This document shows, one piece after another, positions 46,776 through 56,965 of a DNA stretch of 64,000 bases (its first letter is position 1; the number at the start of each line of letters is the position of its first letter). The stretch is from Zhengitettix transpicula (taxonomy: Eukaryota > Arthropoda > Insecta > Orthoptera > Tetrigidae). Below the pieces are notes generated by a model. The model saw nothing but the letters and a program-made list of their open reading frames with translations. It had not been told where the DNA came from and made no database searches. The DNA is taken from NCBI GenBank assembly GCA_037074705.1, contig CM073590.1:218580746-218644745 (forward strand), read 5' to 3'. Made by a program: the position numbers and the translations under genes.

Positions 46776-46905
46776 CGTGTGACGTCATGGTATCTTTGCG
46801 CGCAGTAATTTAACACAAAATGATCACGTTTTTCAATTATAATTCTTTCTACCTTTATGCTAGGGGGTTTCTAACCCCAACAGTACCATATCTCGTGTTT
46901 TTTAG
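46202..46905 (-). mobile_element. Non-autonomous Helitron, inverted copy with expanded CT tract
   Basis: The 3' end reads, on the plus strand, CTAGCTGGGTTCCCGGCG at 46,202. Homology with the copies at 4.6 and 26.9 kb runs to about 46,905 (GTGTTTTTTAGACTAT); beyond that the 5' part is lost or too diverged. The ancestral GA run beside GTGACGTCA has grown here into a ~100-bp CT/C tract. Confidence 0.75.
46679..46776. repeat. (CT)n / poly(C) microsatellite
   Basis: About 98 bases of CT repeats with one ten-base C run at 46,741-46,750. It lies at the position of the short GA run in the 26.9-kb Helitron. Confidence 0.97.
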
Positions 46906-47770
46906 ACTATCGTGGATGACAACGGGACTAGCTCTAAACTGCAGAATAAGTGGCTACAAAGAAATACGGCATAAATACATAAAATATTTTACTACTTCAA
47001 ATATAATTGGGTTAAAATCGGAAACTGAATATGGCTCCATATTTATCTACCGGAGGGAGTCGGAGGGATATGATTTCTAAATACTAACTAATAATAACGG
47101 AGAATAGTAAAATATGGTTAAAAAATAGGAGAATGAATACATACATCTTTAGTGACATTTATGCACCACTATTTCAAAGACTTTGGAAATATTCAATAAA
47201 TACTCCAAACCACATCAAGCACAAATTTCTCAATTTAATATAAATTGTAGATATTACATTAAAATACGATAGTGCTTTCGGCCGTCTTGGCTATTGTTAT
47301 CTTAAATGTAGTTAAACCAGGTCAACCATGGTGATTAATACATCAAAATACATTAAATATTTACGTAAATACATTATGGGTATCTTCATCGATTAAAATT
47401 AGTGTTTGAACAGATATTTATCTACGAGTTTCACTTTTTATTTAAATATTTATATTGTTATTCACACTCTAAAAGACTCTATACAGACAGTCAAATATAA
47501 TTGTCAGTTTCTGTTACACAATTTTGTTCTTTTTCATTTGAGATTCGTCTATCGATAACGTATGACACGCCTCTGCAAAGACTGATATTTTATTGCCATA
47601 AACAAAAGGGAAACAACTTACTTTTATTTCAGAAACGAGTGTATAAACTGTCTTGAAGTATTACCACAAATCACTTGAAGAAATAAATAAGCGAATAAGT
47701 ACATATAATATTTAATTTCTCGAACTCGGGACAATATTTCTATGTCATTAATAACTGATTCTGCGAAAAA
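46906..47770. other. AT-rich spacer, nothing recognised
   Basis: No supportable gene or repeat. Confidence 0.4.
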
Positions 47771-47772
47771 TA

Positions 47773-47899
47773 ACCCGGGAACCCTAGGTAACCCTAGGCT
47801 ACCTTCCTATTCCCATGCCTCCTTTCAAATCCCTACCTATGCTACAAAGGGGACTTGCCTCCACGTTGATTACCCTCATGTAGTCTATGAGTCGAAAAA
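47773..47899 (+). mobile_element. R490 retroposon fragment, diverged
   Basis: The last ~120 bp of R490 in plus orientation (GGCTACCTTCCT, TTTCAAATCCCTACCTATG, TTACCCTCATGTAGTC) with several small deletions. The A tail is degraded. Confidence 0.8.
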
Positions 47900-47984
47900 C
47901 CGACTTACAATAAAACAGTCAATTTATTTATATATAAAAATTTCTCCCTAACTCAACATATAATTTAGAACCTTGATCTATCAG

Positions 47985-48180
47985 GACGAGCGCCAGATGT
48001 AATCTTTCATTACACATTCTGGATTTAGGAATGACACATGGCCAATGCGTCCATTCTTCTTCAGTCTTAACACCAGTTTTCATGACCATGACGAGGACAA
48101 ACATCCATGCCCATTCCAGGATTCTAACGCGTGATGCGAGTCGGTGATGCAGACCACTACACCACACCAGGTTGGCTTCC
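47985..48180 (-). mobile_element. tRNA-derived SINE
   Basis: The minus strand has an A box matching the consensus exactly, TGGTGTAGTGG, then a weakened B box, GTTAGAATCC. The body has GGCATGGATGTTTGTCCTC and CATGTGTCATTCCTAAATCC. The body is shared with 52,306-52,395, and the GGATGTTTG block with the 12.7-kb SINE, so these form one family. Open frames in this stretch belong to the SINE. Confidence 0.75.
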
Positions 48181-48990
48181 AGAACAAATACTGTCGAAAA
48201 ACTATTTCAAAATAGTTCATAACACCTAAAAAATCAATCTTCCACAAACTGCTTACCAAGAACCCTCCAAACCTATTACAACATCTCTCCATCACTATAT
48301 CCATCACAAAATTGTTCAAAAAGTCTTGATGCTTTGCTGCCTCTTTTTCAAACTTTGTGGCCGTTTCGCCACTCGCCTCACAATTTTTATTCTTTCTCCT
48401 CCAATCATAATTTATAATTTGCACTTTTAACGAAAAATAATCGCACAAAAAATACAAGCATTACAATGCACTATGTTTTTAAAAAATATAGAGCAAAATT
48501 TCAAGTATGTATTCCCCATATATAGACAATAAAAGTTCATTACAACTTGTTCAAAGATTGAAGCCTTTCCCGGTGCAGTTGTTCAATATATTGTTCTCGG
48601 AAAAAGAGCTTTTAGTCGTCGAAACGTTGCGTTCTACAGTTATGCAAAACCCGGTTGAACTCTGAGAACAATTTATTGAGCATTACAACTTGTGTTCGCA
48701 AATGCTTGGTTTCCAAGTTATGTCCTTCAAAACCGTGATATTCGCCGTACAACTCACCTATACTTGATCCAACGTTTACTGATAAATGGATAGGTAGTAA
48801 GGCCAAATTGCTTGGCCTCCTCGCTCACCTTATTTGAATCCTATGTATTTATACTTGTGAGGCCATTTAAAATCATTGGTCTTTTTGCTTCCTGAGCCTG
48901 ACAGAGTAGAATTGTAGCAAGTTGTGATATAATACTCCTAGACTTTGAGATCATGTTCGCAGAGCCATGACACATCGATGTGACGCCTGC
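48181..48990. other. Spacer, nothing recognised
   Basis: Two imperfect blocks, GAACAA.TTATTGAG and TATTGTTCTCGG with AACCCGGTTGAACTC, hint at an old inverted repeat around 48,540-48,690. No gene is seen. Confidence 0.35.
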
Positions 48991-48996
48991 ATTCAA

Positions 48997-49352
48997 TTTT
49001 TTTGGGGGGGTTACAGGATACATGAGGGTAATCCACATGGTGGCAACTTCCCTTTAATAGCATAGGAAGGGATTTGAAAAGGGGGGTGCGGAAGGTTAGA
49101 GGAAGGTAGCCAAGGGTTAACTAGGGCCCCCGGGCTATAGTGTAAGGATCCTACCCGGCATTCGCCTAAAAGTAATGCAAGGAAAACCCTAGAAAAACCT
49201 GCATCTGGTAGGTCGGGCATTGGGTACTTGTCCCACGCCATTCCGATAGCGGGAGAGGAGTTTTCTATGGGGACGCAGCATTCCCTTCTCCGTGCCTCGA
49301 CCAGTTTAGGAGGCAGCTGGCCGACTATTCCAATAGGAATAGCGGACAACTC
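48997..49352 (-). mobile_element. R490 retroposon, 5'-truncated (~355 bp)
   Basis: Minus orientation, T run at 48,997-49,003 followed by G residues, ending in GCGGACAACTCGA. It is colinear with unit 2 at 22.2 kb. A 119-codon frame lies entirely inside the repeat and is not a gene. Confidence 0.9.
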
Positions 49353-49355
49353 GAG

Positions 49356-50515
49356 AGAATAGGTGGACATTTTTACATCTTCTGTAAAGGCAATACCTGC
49401 GGGAAGAAAAACGTTACGGTGAATATACTTGGTTTGAAGACCATAACTCAGAAACCAAGAATTTCATGACACATGATGTAATAAATTATTTTGATTGACT
49501 ACATGAGGGGAGTAGTTATCTGAATTTATGCCCTCTATTTTTTAATCACCCTGTTTCGAATATGATTATATTAATAAGGAGTACGACTCATTTCAGATAT
49601 ATAGAATGCGGAGCTCATAATACAATTATAACTGTATTTTGTACGTAAAAAAAATTACAGTTCTTACTATATGTCTCATTAAAGAATTTAGTGTTAATTT
49701 ACGCAATATAAAGATTAATAAAATTTTAATTCATAAAATATGCTCAAATTATGAAAACTAACCTAATATATTTTAAGAGTAGTTCAATAACTGTTCACAG
49801 TTTCATTATCAACTCCCAACGAAAGAAGACACAGTGCAAAATTAATTAAACAAGTATAGCTTCGCGTTAATAGACAGCGGTCAAAATTATGAAATGCGTC
49901 AACTAAAAAATAAAATTAAAGATGTATTTCATAGTAATTAAACCAAAAGAGAAATATATGTAACTTTTCTCTTCAAGAATAAAATGCTCAATTCACAAAG
50001 AAACTATAGCAAACGTTAAGTTTAAAAATAACTTTAATAAATCAATAGTATTTTACAAATATGGAAATAAACATGTCTAGAATAAAAGTTATAAAATATG
50101 CACAAAAAATGTCAAAATTCAACAACGAATTTTGAGATTAGTAAATATGATACTGTTTTGATATAAATTATGAAGAAAATGTTCCTACGATTAACTGCTA
50201 CATTAAAAACTACTTATATTTACTAATTGACTAATTTAATTATGTTTAATTATTATGATTAATTTACCATATATTGAAAATAAAACAAATACGGTTAATA
50301 TTAAGCAGGATACAGAAAGTCTCAACAAGTTGATGGTTTATTTTAAGTTCTTTAACTCTTATATATTTATCTTTGATTTTAGTTCTTTGTTCAATTTTCA
50401 GTTTATCGCCTTTATAAAAAGACGCTAATCCGCATAGAAACGTCCGAAATTTTTAAATTTACATATACTAAGTTTTAATTTATTTATTTCATATAGAAGT
50501 ACAATTAATTGACTG
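49356..50515. other. Very AT-rich spacer, nothing recognised
   Basis: No supportable feature up to the hammerhead-like motif. Confidence 0.4.
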
Positions 50516-50539
50516 GTTTTGTAGTGTAAGACGTCATAC

Positions 50540-50568
50540 CTGACGAGGTCGCAAATTAGCGACGAAAC
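50540..50568 (+). ncRNA. Hammerhead-like core motif, best example
   Basis: CTGACGA, an extra G, a perfect 5-bp stem GTCGC/GCGAC around loop AAATTA, then GAAAC. It differs from the hammerhead ribozyme core (CUGANGA, helix II, GAAA) by one inserted base. A 9-bp direct repeat GTAGTGTAA flanks it (50,521-50,529 and 50,569-50,577). A two-base AC/GT pair followed by A after GAAAC could be a minimal helix III and cleavage site, but no helix I partner was found. It may be a retroelement-borne relic. Confidence 0.4.
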
Positions 50569-50799
50569 GTAGTGTAATTTCCAATAAATATATATTTTTC
50601 TGACCCCTCTTGATTTTTTTTCACGATATAAAAGAAATTACTAACTGAAGAAAGAGACCCCAAGAGGCTTCTAAATTTATATTTATTGTATTTCCTTTTG
50701 CCTACGTATGTAAACTGGTCATTTTGAAGGGAACATGAGTTTACTGAATCGAACAATTAGTTATTTGGAACCCTTTTTGATTGAATTCTAGTGCGGTGA

Positions 50800-51175
50800 C
50801 GTTTTAAGTCTCTTATCTGGCCGCAGGACAAATGAAAACGCTCAAGGAGCTAACGGCAAAATGACTGGAAATGAAGGCGATTCCATGCGGTGAGCAGTTG
50901 TTGAGTGATGGGCACCGCACGACCACAGAGGCGGGCTTTTATTAACAGCGGGCGGTTTTGCTCATGTCAATAGACCCGATCCGATGGCTTCCGGTCAATT
51001 AACCGGAACTCACAGTCACATTGCGAACCATTCGCTTTTCTTGTTTCGCCCCGGTCCGGTCTCGCATAAATGCTTTCAGCTCGCCCTCTAATTGTTGCAG
51101 TTGGCCATCGACCATCGACCCAGAAACACAAGATTATGTTTACCAACCGTTTAACCAGAAACGTTTCTAAAAACG
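50800..51175. promoter_or_regulatory. GC-rich non-coding island, candidate regulatory element
   Basis: A sharply bounded GC-rich block with GGGCTTTTATTAACAGCGGG near 50,932 (a TTTATTAA homeodomain-type site), GGTCAATTAACCGG near 50,993 and CTCTAATTGTTGCAGTTGG near 51,085. A 92-codon minus frame is open, but its translation is unrecognised. The composition and TAAT-type sites resemble the other candidate islands. Confidence 0.33.
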
Positions 51176-52300
51176 GATAAAAAATCGGAATAATCACTAA
51201 TAACTTTTTACACAACAGTGATACATTTTGTGAGCAAACTGTCAAACAAAAACTGAATTTGAAGAGAAACTGGCCTTTCTGTTATATTAATTAATTCATG
51301 ATTCATCAAATCTACGTATCACTCATAGGCCGGCTATTATTCTCAATTTATTAACACATTTTTTTCAAATACATCGTAATTTCATCCAGTATAAGTTAAA
51401 TTGTAATATCATATCTATATCTTATTAAATTCAATACATTAAATGCTGGTTCATTGGCACTTGTAATTCATAGGTCTTCAAATGCATTTATTTATTTCGT
51501 AAAGAAGTACCAGTAATATTACAAAAAATAAATACAGTAACTAATAATTTGAATGTTTCGTTTTTTTAAAAAAAACTCACTCCTGACCCTAAACGAAAAA
51601 AAATACTTAATTTATGTTGTATCTTATAAGTATAATTAATAATATTACAACTAATAGAACTTCGTTCAGGCTTTTGAGCTTATTCCCATCCTGTCTACAG
51701 ACTAGCGTTTTATTTAATAGATTTTAACAGACCATAATCGTAAATGATTCAGTAAGTAAATCTTTTTTCCTTGATAATTAAATATATTCTTGCATATTTT
51801 TTATCGGAAGCCTTAAGAACGGATACAGTGTATCACACCTGTTGACGGAAACTACAATAAATAGATTATTTAATTTCATTATATAATAATTCTGAATAAT
51901 ATAAGGAATGGATAGACTCATTTTTCGTTTCTTCCTGCAAGAATCATGGCGTCCATTTAACAGAAGGATTCTTCTGGAGTAGCACGAATATTGAAAAATT
52001 CATTCTATAAATAAATTACTTACTCAATGAAGTGTCATCACGTAAAGTTACATTGGTGTTGAAATTTCATTTCGATCATCATGATTCTTCTCTCGCAAAT
52101 GGCTCAGAAAAATTGTGGGGTAAAATAAAAAACCATACCTGCTTTATTCCCTATTTATTACTCCCCCCTCAAAAAAATCTAAAAACCAGGCATAAGATTG
52201 AAGATATATCGGTACTTTGGCTACGTGAATCCTCAAATCTCGAATTAATAAAGTGAAACAGCGATTTTTACAGCTCTTTAATATTTCCATCTTTCTAAAA
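51176..52300. other. AT-rich spacer, nothing recognised
   Basis: No supportable feature. Confidence 0.4.
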
Positions 52301-52305
52301 AATTC

Positions 52306-52395
52306 ATGAACTGGCGTTGAGGCTGAGGGAGAATCAACACCCTGACCATGTGTCATTCCTATATCCAGAAGTGTCATGTAAGATGACAGTCTGGC
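52306..52395 (+). mobile_element. SINE body fragment
   Basis: Plus-strand match to the body of the 48-kb SINE: CATGAACTGGCGTTGAGGCTG, reduced to shared CATGAA, CTGG.GTT and ATGTGTCATTCCTA.ATCC. The tRNA-like head is missing. Confidence 0.6.
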
Positions 52396-52984
52396 AGTAG
52401 TCTCGGTAGGCCAAGGTAACTTAATAGGTTGTCGAGCGAAGGAGGGACAGAGATAATTTATGATGGCAGAAATATTTTTTATTGCGTGAAAATACGTCTA
52501 TACATATGCTTTCGCGCACTTTCTTTTACGTCATTTTGTCTTATTATTTTTTAATTATCAGTTTCAGTAATTCTTTTCAAAACATATTTAATAACATTCT
52601 TCTAGCCGGTTTAATGTATTTCTTATTGCTCTCTCTCTCTCGAATCTCTTCATGCCCTTCCTCTTTTGATGTTGCAATATACTTCATACAATAAAATCTA
52701 TTATAGTGTCCGTATTGAAGAAAAAATCCAAATTTTATACATTACATTTATTTACCTCAAACTTCTAAAATGAAAGTGGAATCTGGGATTAAGATCTATT
52801 TCTCGTTCTATAATAAATAAATCTACAAGGTATAAAAAGAAACGTAAGATGCCAATTAACTAAAGCAACCCCATAAAATCGAGAAGATTGTGTCGTTTTA
52901 TAGAAAAAAAAGTAGCCTGAGAGAATGAGATTGGTTTTGCGATTCCCAATAAGAAGAATGTTTAACGAATTCAAGAGAGGAAGT

Positions 52985-53275
52985 TAATATGAACTCACCA
53001 GGACCTTAATTACTTTTTACGGGAAATGGAATCTTGTTAAGCCCGGGATGGATGGGGGGGTTGATCGGGAGTAACTGATAAAAGGCAAATATTAAGATCA
53101 GTGGAAACGAATTTCGGTTTACATCTCCTGCGCTTGAGTATAATGGCATTATGCAAATAAAGAATCCTGTGTTTGTTCTTGCTTCGATTGCTTAAAACCT
53201 CCCCTTAGTTGAAGCAATCTCCTCGGGGTATACGTTCGTGACGGCAATAGATCTACGGTACCAAACATGGCTTCC
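52985..53275. promoter_or_regulatory. Candidate regulatory element with octamer ATGCAAAT
   Basis: GC-richer island holding a perfect POU octamer, ATGCAAAT, at 53,151-53,158, preceded by GCATT (a second POU-specific half-site). It also holds CCTTAATTAC near 53,006 and GGATGGATGG near 53,047. No coding frame is present. POU binding is inferred from the motif only. Confidence 0.35.
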
Positions 53276-54845
53276 AAATATAGTAATATAAATTGGAAAA
53301 ATGATTTAAGAAATTAAATAGTGGATTGATGATATTATAAATTTGAGTTACACCTACGCTTTTATGATAGACTATACACGAAAGCTAAACTTGTTCAGTA
53401 TTTATCATTATGAACAATATCATGTAAGAGTATCATATCATTAAGAAGCACTAGTATGTTTCCTTTAATTTTCTTAAAAGTAACAAAATACGAGATTGTT
53501 ATACATATTTTCATTGTTAACTTTACAAGCTTAAATAGAGTAAAAGTAATAGAAAATATTGTTAAAATAATTGAACTTTGCATAAATTTGACCTGATTGA
53601 GAGAATATGAGATACTAGTATCGCTATTTACGAAATTATGTGTTTATATCATTCGCGTGACGTCATTAGTTGACAACTTCAATGTTTAAGAGTTAAGATT
53701 TTTGTGGCTAAGGGAACATATGGAATCAGAAAACTGATTCTGTAACATTTGAGGACCTAAAAAATATACTATTATTTGCCTAATTACCTGCATCCAGATC
53801 AAAATACATTGATATTACAAATTCAAATATTTTTTGTAGTCAAAGAAACAAAATTTTATGAAACTAAATTAAATGATTGAATCGCGATTCACGACGGTTT
53901 TTTATCTCTTGTGATTATTTGTCCCCCGAAGAATAAAAACTCCGCTTACATAGTTCGGTTAGTATCATACATTTTATTTTCAGAACATTTTTCTCTATAA
54001 TTATTGACGATACAAAGGTTTCTGGTAATTAATTAAACCTTATTTTTAAACTTACGTGTTTCTAATAACTATTTTTACATTTATATGCAAAACTGAGCAT
54101 TTTAAAGTCATAAAATGATTTGCAAATGAAAATATTATAACGTTTCGTAGCTATTTGAGACTTCTTCAGGTAAATAAACCTTTAAAATGAAGTATTTATT
54201 TATAATTTACTCTTAAATAGTCATATATACCAGTATTTCTACAGTTTTTCTGTTATGTTATTCTAACATTATAAAACAATTATCTACTGTAACCCTGTGT
54301 TGGTTTGAAAAATAAAATAATTATTTTTTCTGAACCGAAGTTATTTAAGATAATTTCTTAGCTATTTACATTTATAATATTATGCGCATATATGTAGAGT
54401 AATCAGTAATATTTACGGCTGAACAATAGATATAGCTTGGAAAATCATAAAAGTTCATTTACTAGTTATGGATATTTAATTTCAGAAACCGTAGCAGCAG
54501 AAAAGAAAACAGCTTTCTAAATTTAGTTTTCTGAAAACTCACCAACATTTTTAACGTCGAATAAGAATTTAAGCATATGAAAATGGATATTTAATAAGTA
54601 TAAAATACATATTTTATAAAAACTGCTATTTATGCTTGAGTGTACTGCGGTGTAGTATTCGTGTACGACGGGTTAGTTGTCTAACCACGTTCTATATGGT
54701 AAGCACAAATTTCCGCGTGGTAAGTCTTTTACTAAAATTTAATAAATTTATCATCGACAGCTATTTACAAATTGTATTCCAATCATTGATTGCGTGTTTT
54801 AATAAAAAATAAATTATCATTCAATCAAGGTTTCAGTGAATTTTT
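53276..54845. other. AT-rich spacer with one hammerhead-like relic
   Basis: The minus strand at 54,141-54,169 reads CTGAAGAA, GTCTC, AAATAG, CTAC, GAAACG, a decayed relative of the 50.5-kb motif whose helix II is weak. Nothing else was recognised. Confidence 0.35.
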
Positions 54846-54849
54846 GTAT

Positions 54850-55490
54850 CTCTACGTTTGCTTTTCAACGTCTCGCTCCATCTGCATGGAAGCCATACGA
54901 GAATAAAAATTGAGACACCTTCTTGCCCTGGCCTTGCAAATTCACATGCAGATGGTGAAATGGAGCAGGTCCACATCTGCGCATCATTTGTTTCTATTTC
55001 TGTAAAGGCTCCCCATTCACCGGAAAAAGTTAATTTAGAACGCCTCTGTCGAAAACAATAAAAAAGGAGGGCGTATACGCATAGATTACCCATATCGCCG
55101 AGCGCGATAAAGAGAGTCGTTGTTTGACGTGGAACAGATTCCAGCACACACAGGGGTCGTTTGATCTGTAGAGAATTTTTCCAGCTCTTTCCTGCCCCTC
55201 GGGCTTATACAAAACGGCGCTCGCAATGTTTATCGGAAAATGGGAATACTATACTCCATCGTCCCCGACTCGAAGGGATAGAGGAATGATTTCCGAACAC
55301 GGCGTGTTTATGGAGTGCAGCATCGCTATTTCATGCAGAGTAAGGGGAGGGGTTTCGGGGGAGGCGCACCTTTTGCTGCAACTGTTGCACGCTCCTCTTT
55401 GTTCCCACAGACGCCTCTGCGAAATTTCAAATCTCCGCCAGATTGCGCGTCATCATAACATTATACGACCGCTGTCACAAGCCAGCACTA
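54850..55490. promoter_or_regulatory. Candidate enhancer with three CATCTG-type E-boxes
   Basis: The largest GC-rich island right of 50 kb (about 640 bp). Three related blocks occur within 105 bases: CCATCTGCATG at 54,878-54,888, its exact complement CATGCAGATGG at 54,945-54,955, and CACATCTGCGCAT at 54,972-54,984. Each joins a CATCTG E-box to an ATGCA-like half-site. Downstream are GATTACCC, CATCGCTATTTCATGCAG and GGCGCACCTTTTGCTGC blocks. Open frames occur on both strands, but none is recognisable. Confidence 0.38.
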
Positions 55491-55930
55491 GATGAATGAA
55501 TATATTAACCTGTTTTAAAGCTAATGAAGTCGTGCGTTGTGTGGACGGTGCTTGTAAATCACAAGTTTCTACAAGTTCATCTACGACGAGCAAACTGAAA
55601 TATTTTATATCAGATTTGCTTGTAGCCCGATTGCGGCACTTCTTTTACAGTCGCACAATATAATAAAATTTAAATAATAATTACTTCTTCAATGTTATTA
55701 TAATTCCACAAAATATAAATAAATAGTTTTAAATGCTGATCACATACTTTCCGTAAATAGCGTATGACGTTCACATAGATTTAAAGTTCTGTTAGGGAAG
55801 TCGGAAATAAGCAATCGGGAAACTGTACTCATAGATGCTACTAACAAGTGAGAAGTTATACTAATTTTTTGGGTAGGTTTTTATAATAAATTCTGTGATG
55901 AAAACAACAAATTTCATTTAATAAATGTTG
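55491..55930. other. AT-rich spacer, nothing recognised
   Basis: No supportable feature. Confidence 0.4.
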
Positions 55931-55934
55931 TGGT

Positions 55935-56965
55935 ATATAAATAATAATAAATGTCTGACTCGAGAATAATATCAACTCGATTATTTTTAACAAAAAAATA
56001 AATTTAAAATATTTTAGTCCCGTTGTCAGTAGTCCTGCATAATTCATTGCGCTATTGTACATATTAAAGTTTCCTTTACATAATAGAACACTATACTCTT
56101 TTGAGTCTCAGGATTTCGCAATTTACTTACGTTCACAGTGCTTCAAAAAACTGAATTCACCACTTTTAATGGTATACATTTTTAACGATACCCAAGTCTT
56201 ATATTAATCTTGGCTCTGTGATTGAGTCCAGAAAATCTGCCTTGGCTGTTAGTCAGTCGGACTTCCGAATAGATTTAAGATACGTCACTCTGACATCATC
56301 CATCGTCCGTAGAATATATATTAAATTAGAATAAAATGAAAATAAATTTTAATAAAACGAAAAATTAACCAATGATTAATTAATGACAATATTCGAAACA
56401 TAATATGTAATATTTCGTTAAATCAATAAAATACTTCAATATTATTTTTGATCTTTTTAACAAAATTTCATAACCATACCGGCCATATTGATATTTCCCC
56501 TTATTTATAATATTCGACTGAGAGTATTTACTATCTTCAATTTGAAATACTCGTCTCGATATTTATACGACCTCTGTAAAACGGTTTCGAACCCTTCAAT
56601 TATTTTTTAAAACTTTTCACTGATCTTCCATGCACTATTGCATTTTCTCTCATAGATAACACACACCAGAGGTTATCCTCCATACACTTCACAATATGAT
56701 CTTTTCGTCGCATATGTTCAATTATTACACCCTCTGAGTATTACCGCAACTAATTAAAATTATTTTTCCAAATCAACGTCAAAAGTATGTGATGTTATTT
56801 ATAATTTTTTTTGTCGTGTCGCATGCAAAGATAATTTTCGAATCAGAGATGCTACACTTATCAGACATGATTGTCCTTGATCCCTCGATTTGCTTTACGC
56901 ATTCAGTTACTTTACACATATTAACAAACTTGTGACCGAATGGAAATGCCATGTCACAATGTGTT
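55935..56965. repeat. Dispersed ~1-kb repeat, copy 2 (no R490 insertion)
   Basis: Partner of 36,828-38,170 in the same orientation. At the position where copy 1 carries R490, this copy reads straight through (TTTTTAACAAAATTTCATAACC at about 56,455-56,476, given here in two parts: TTTTTAACAAAA and TTTCATAACC). Confidence 0.7.

Noticed and set aside
46513..46813. Frames with long Ser-Leu repeats
   Set aside because: Translation of a CT microsatellite inside a Helitron.
47985..48167. 79-codon minus-strand frame beginning MWCSGLHHR
   Set aside because: It is the tRNA-derived SINE read as protein.
49011..49370. 119-codon minus-strand frame
   Set aside because: Contained in an R490 copy.
55226..55495. 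89-codon plus-strand frame in the 55-kb GC island
   Set aside because: Unrecognised translation and open frames on both strands, as expected from GC-rich composition.
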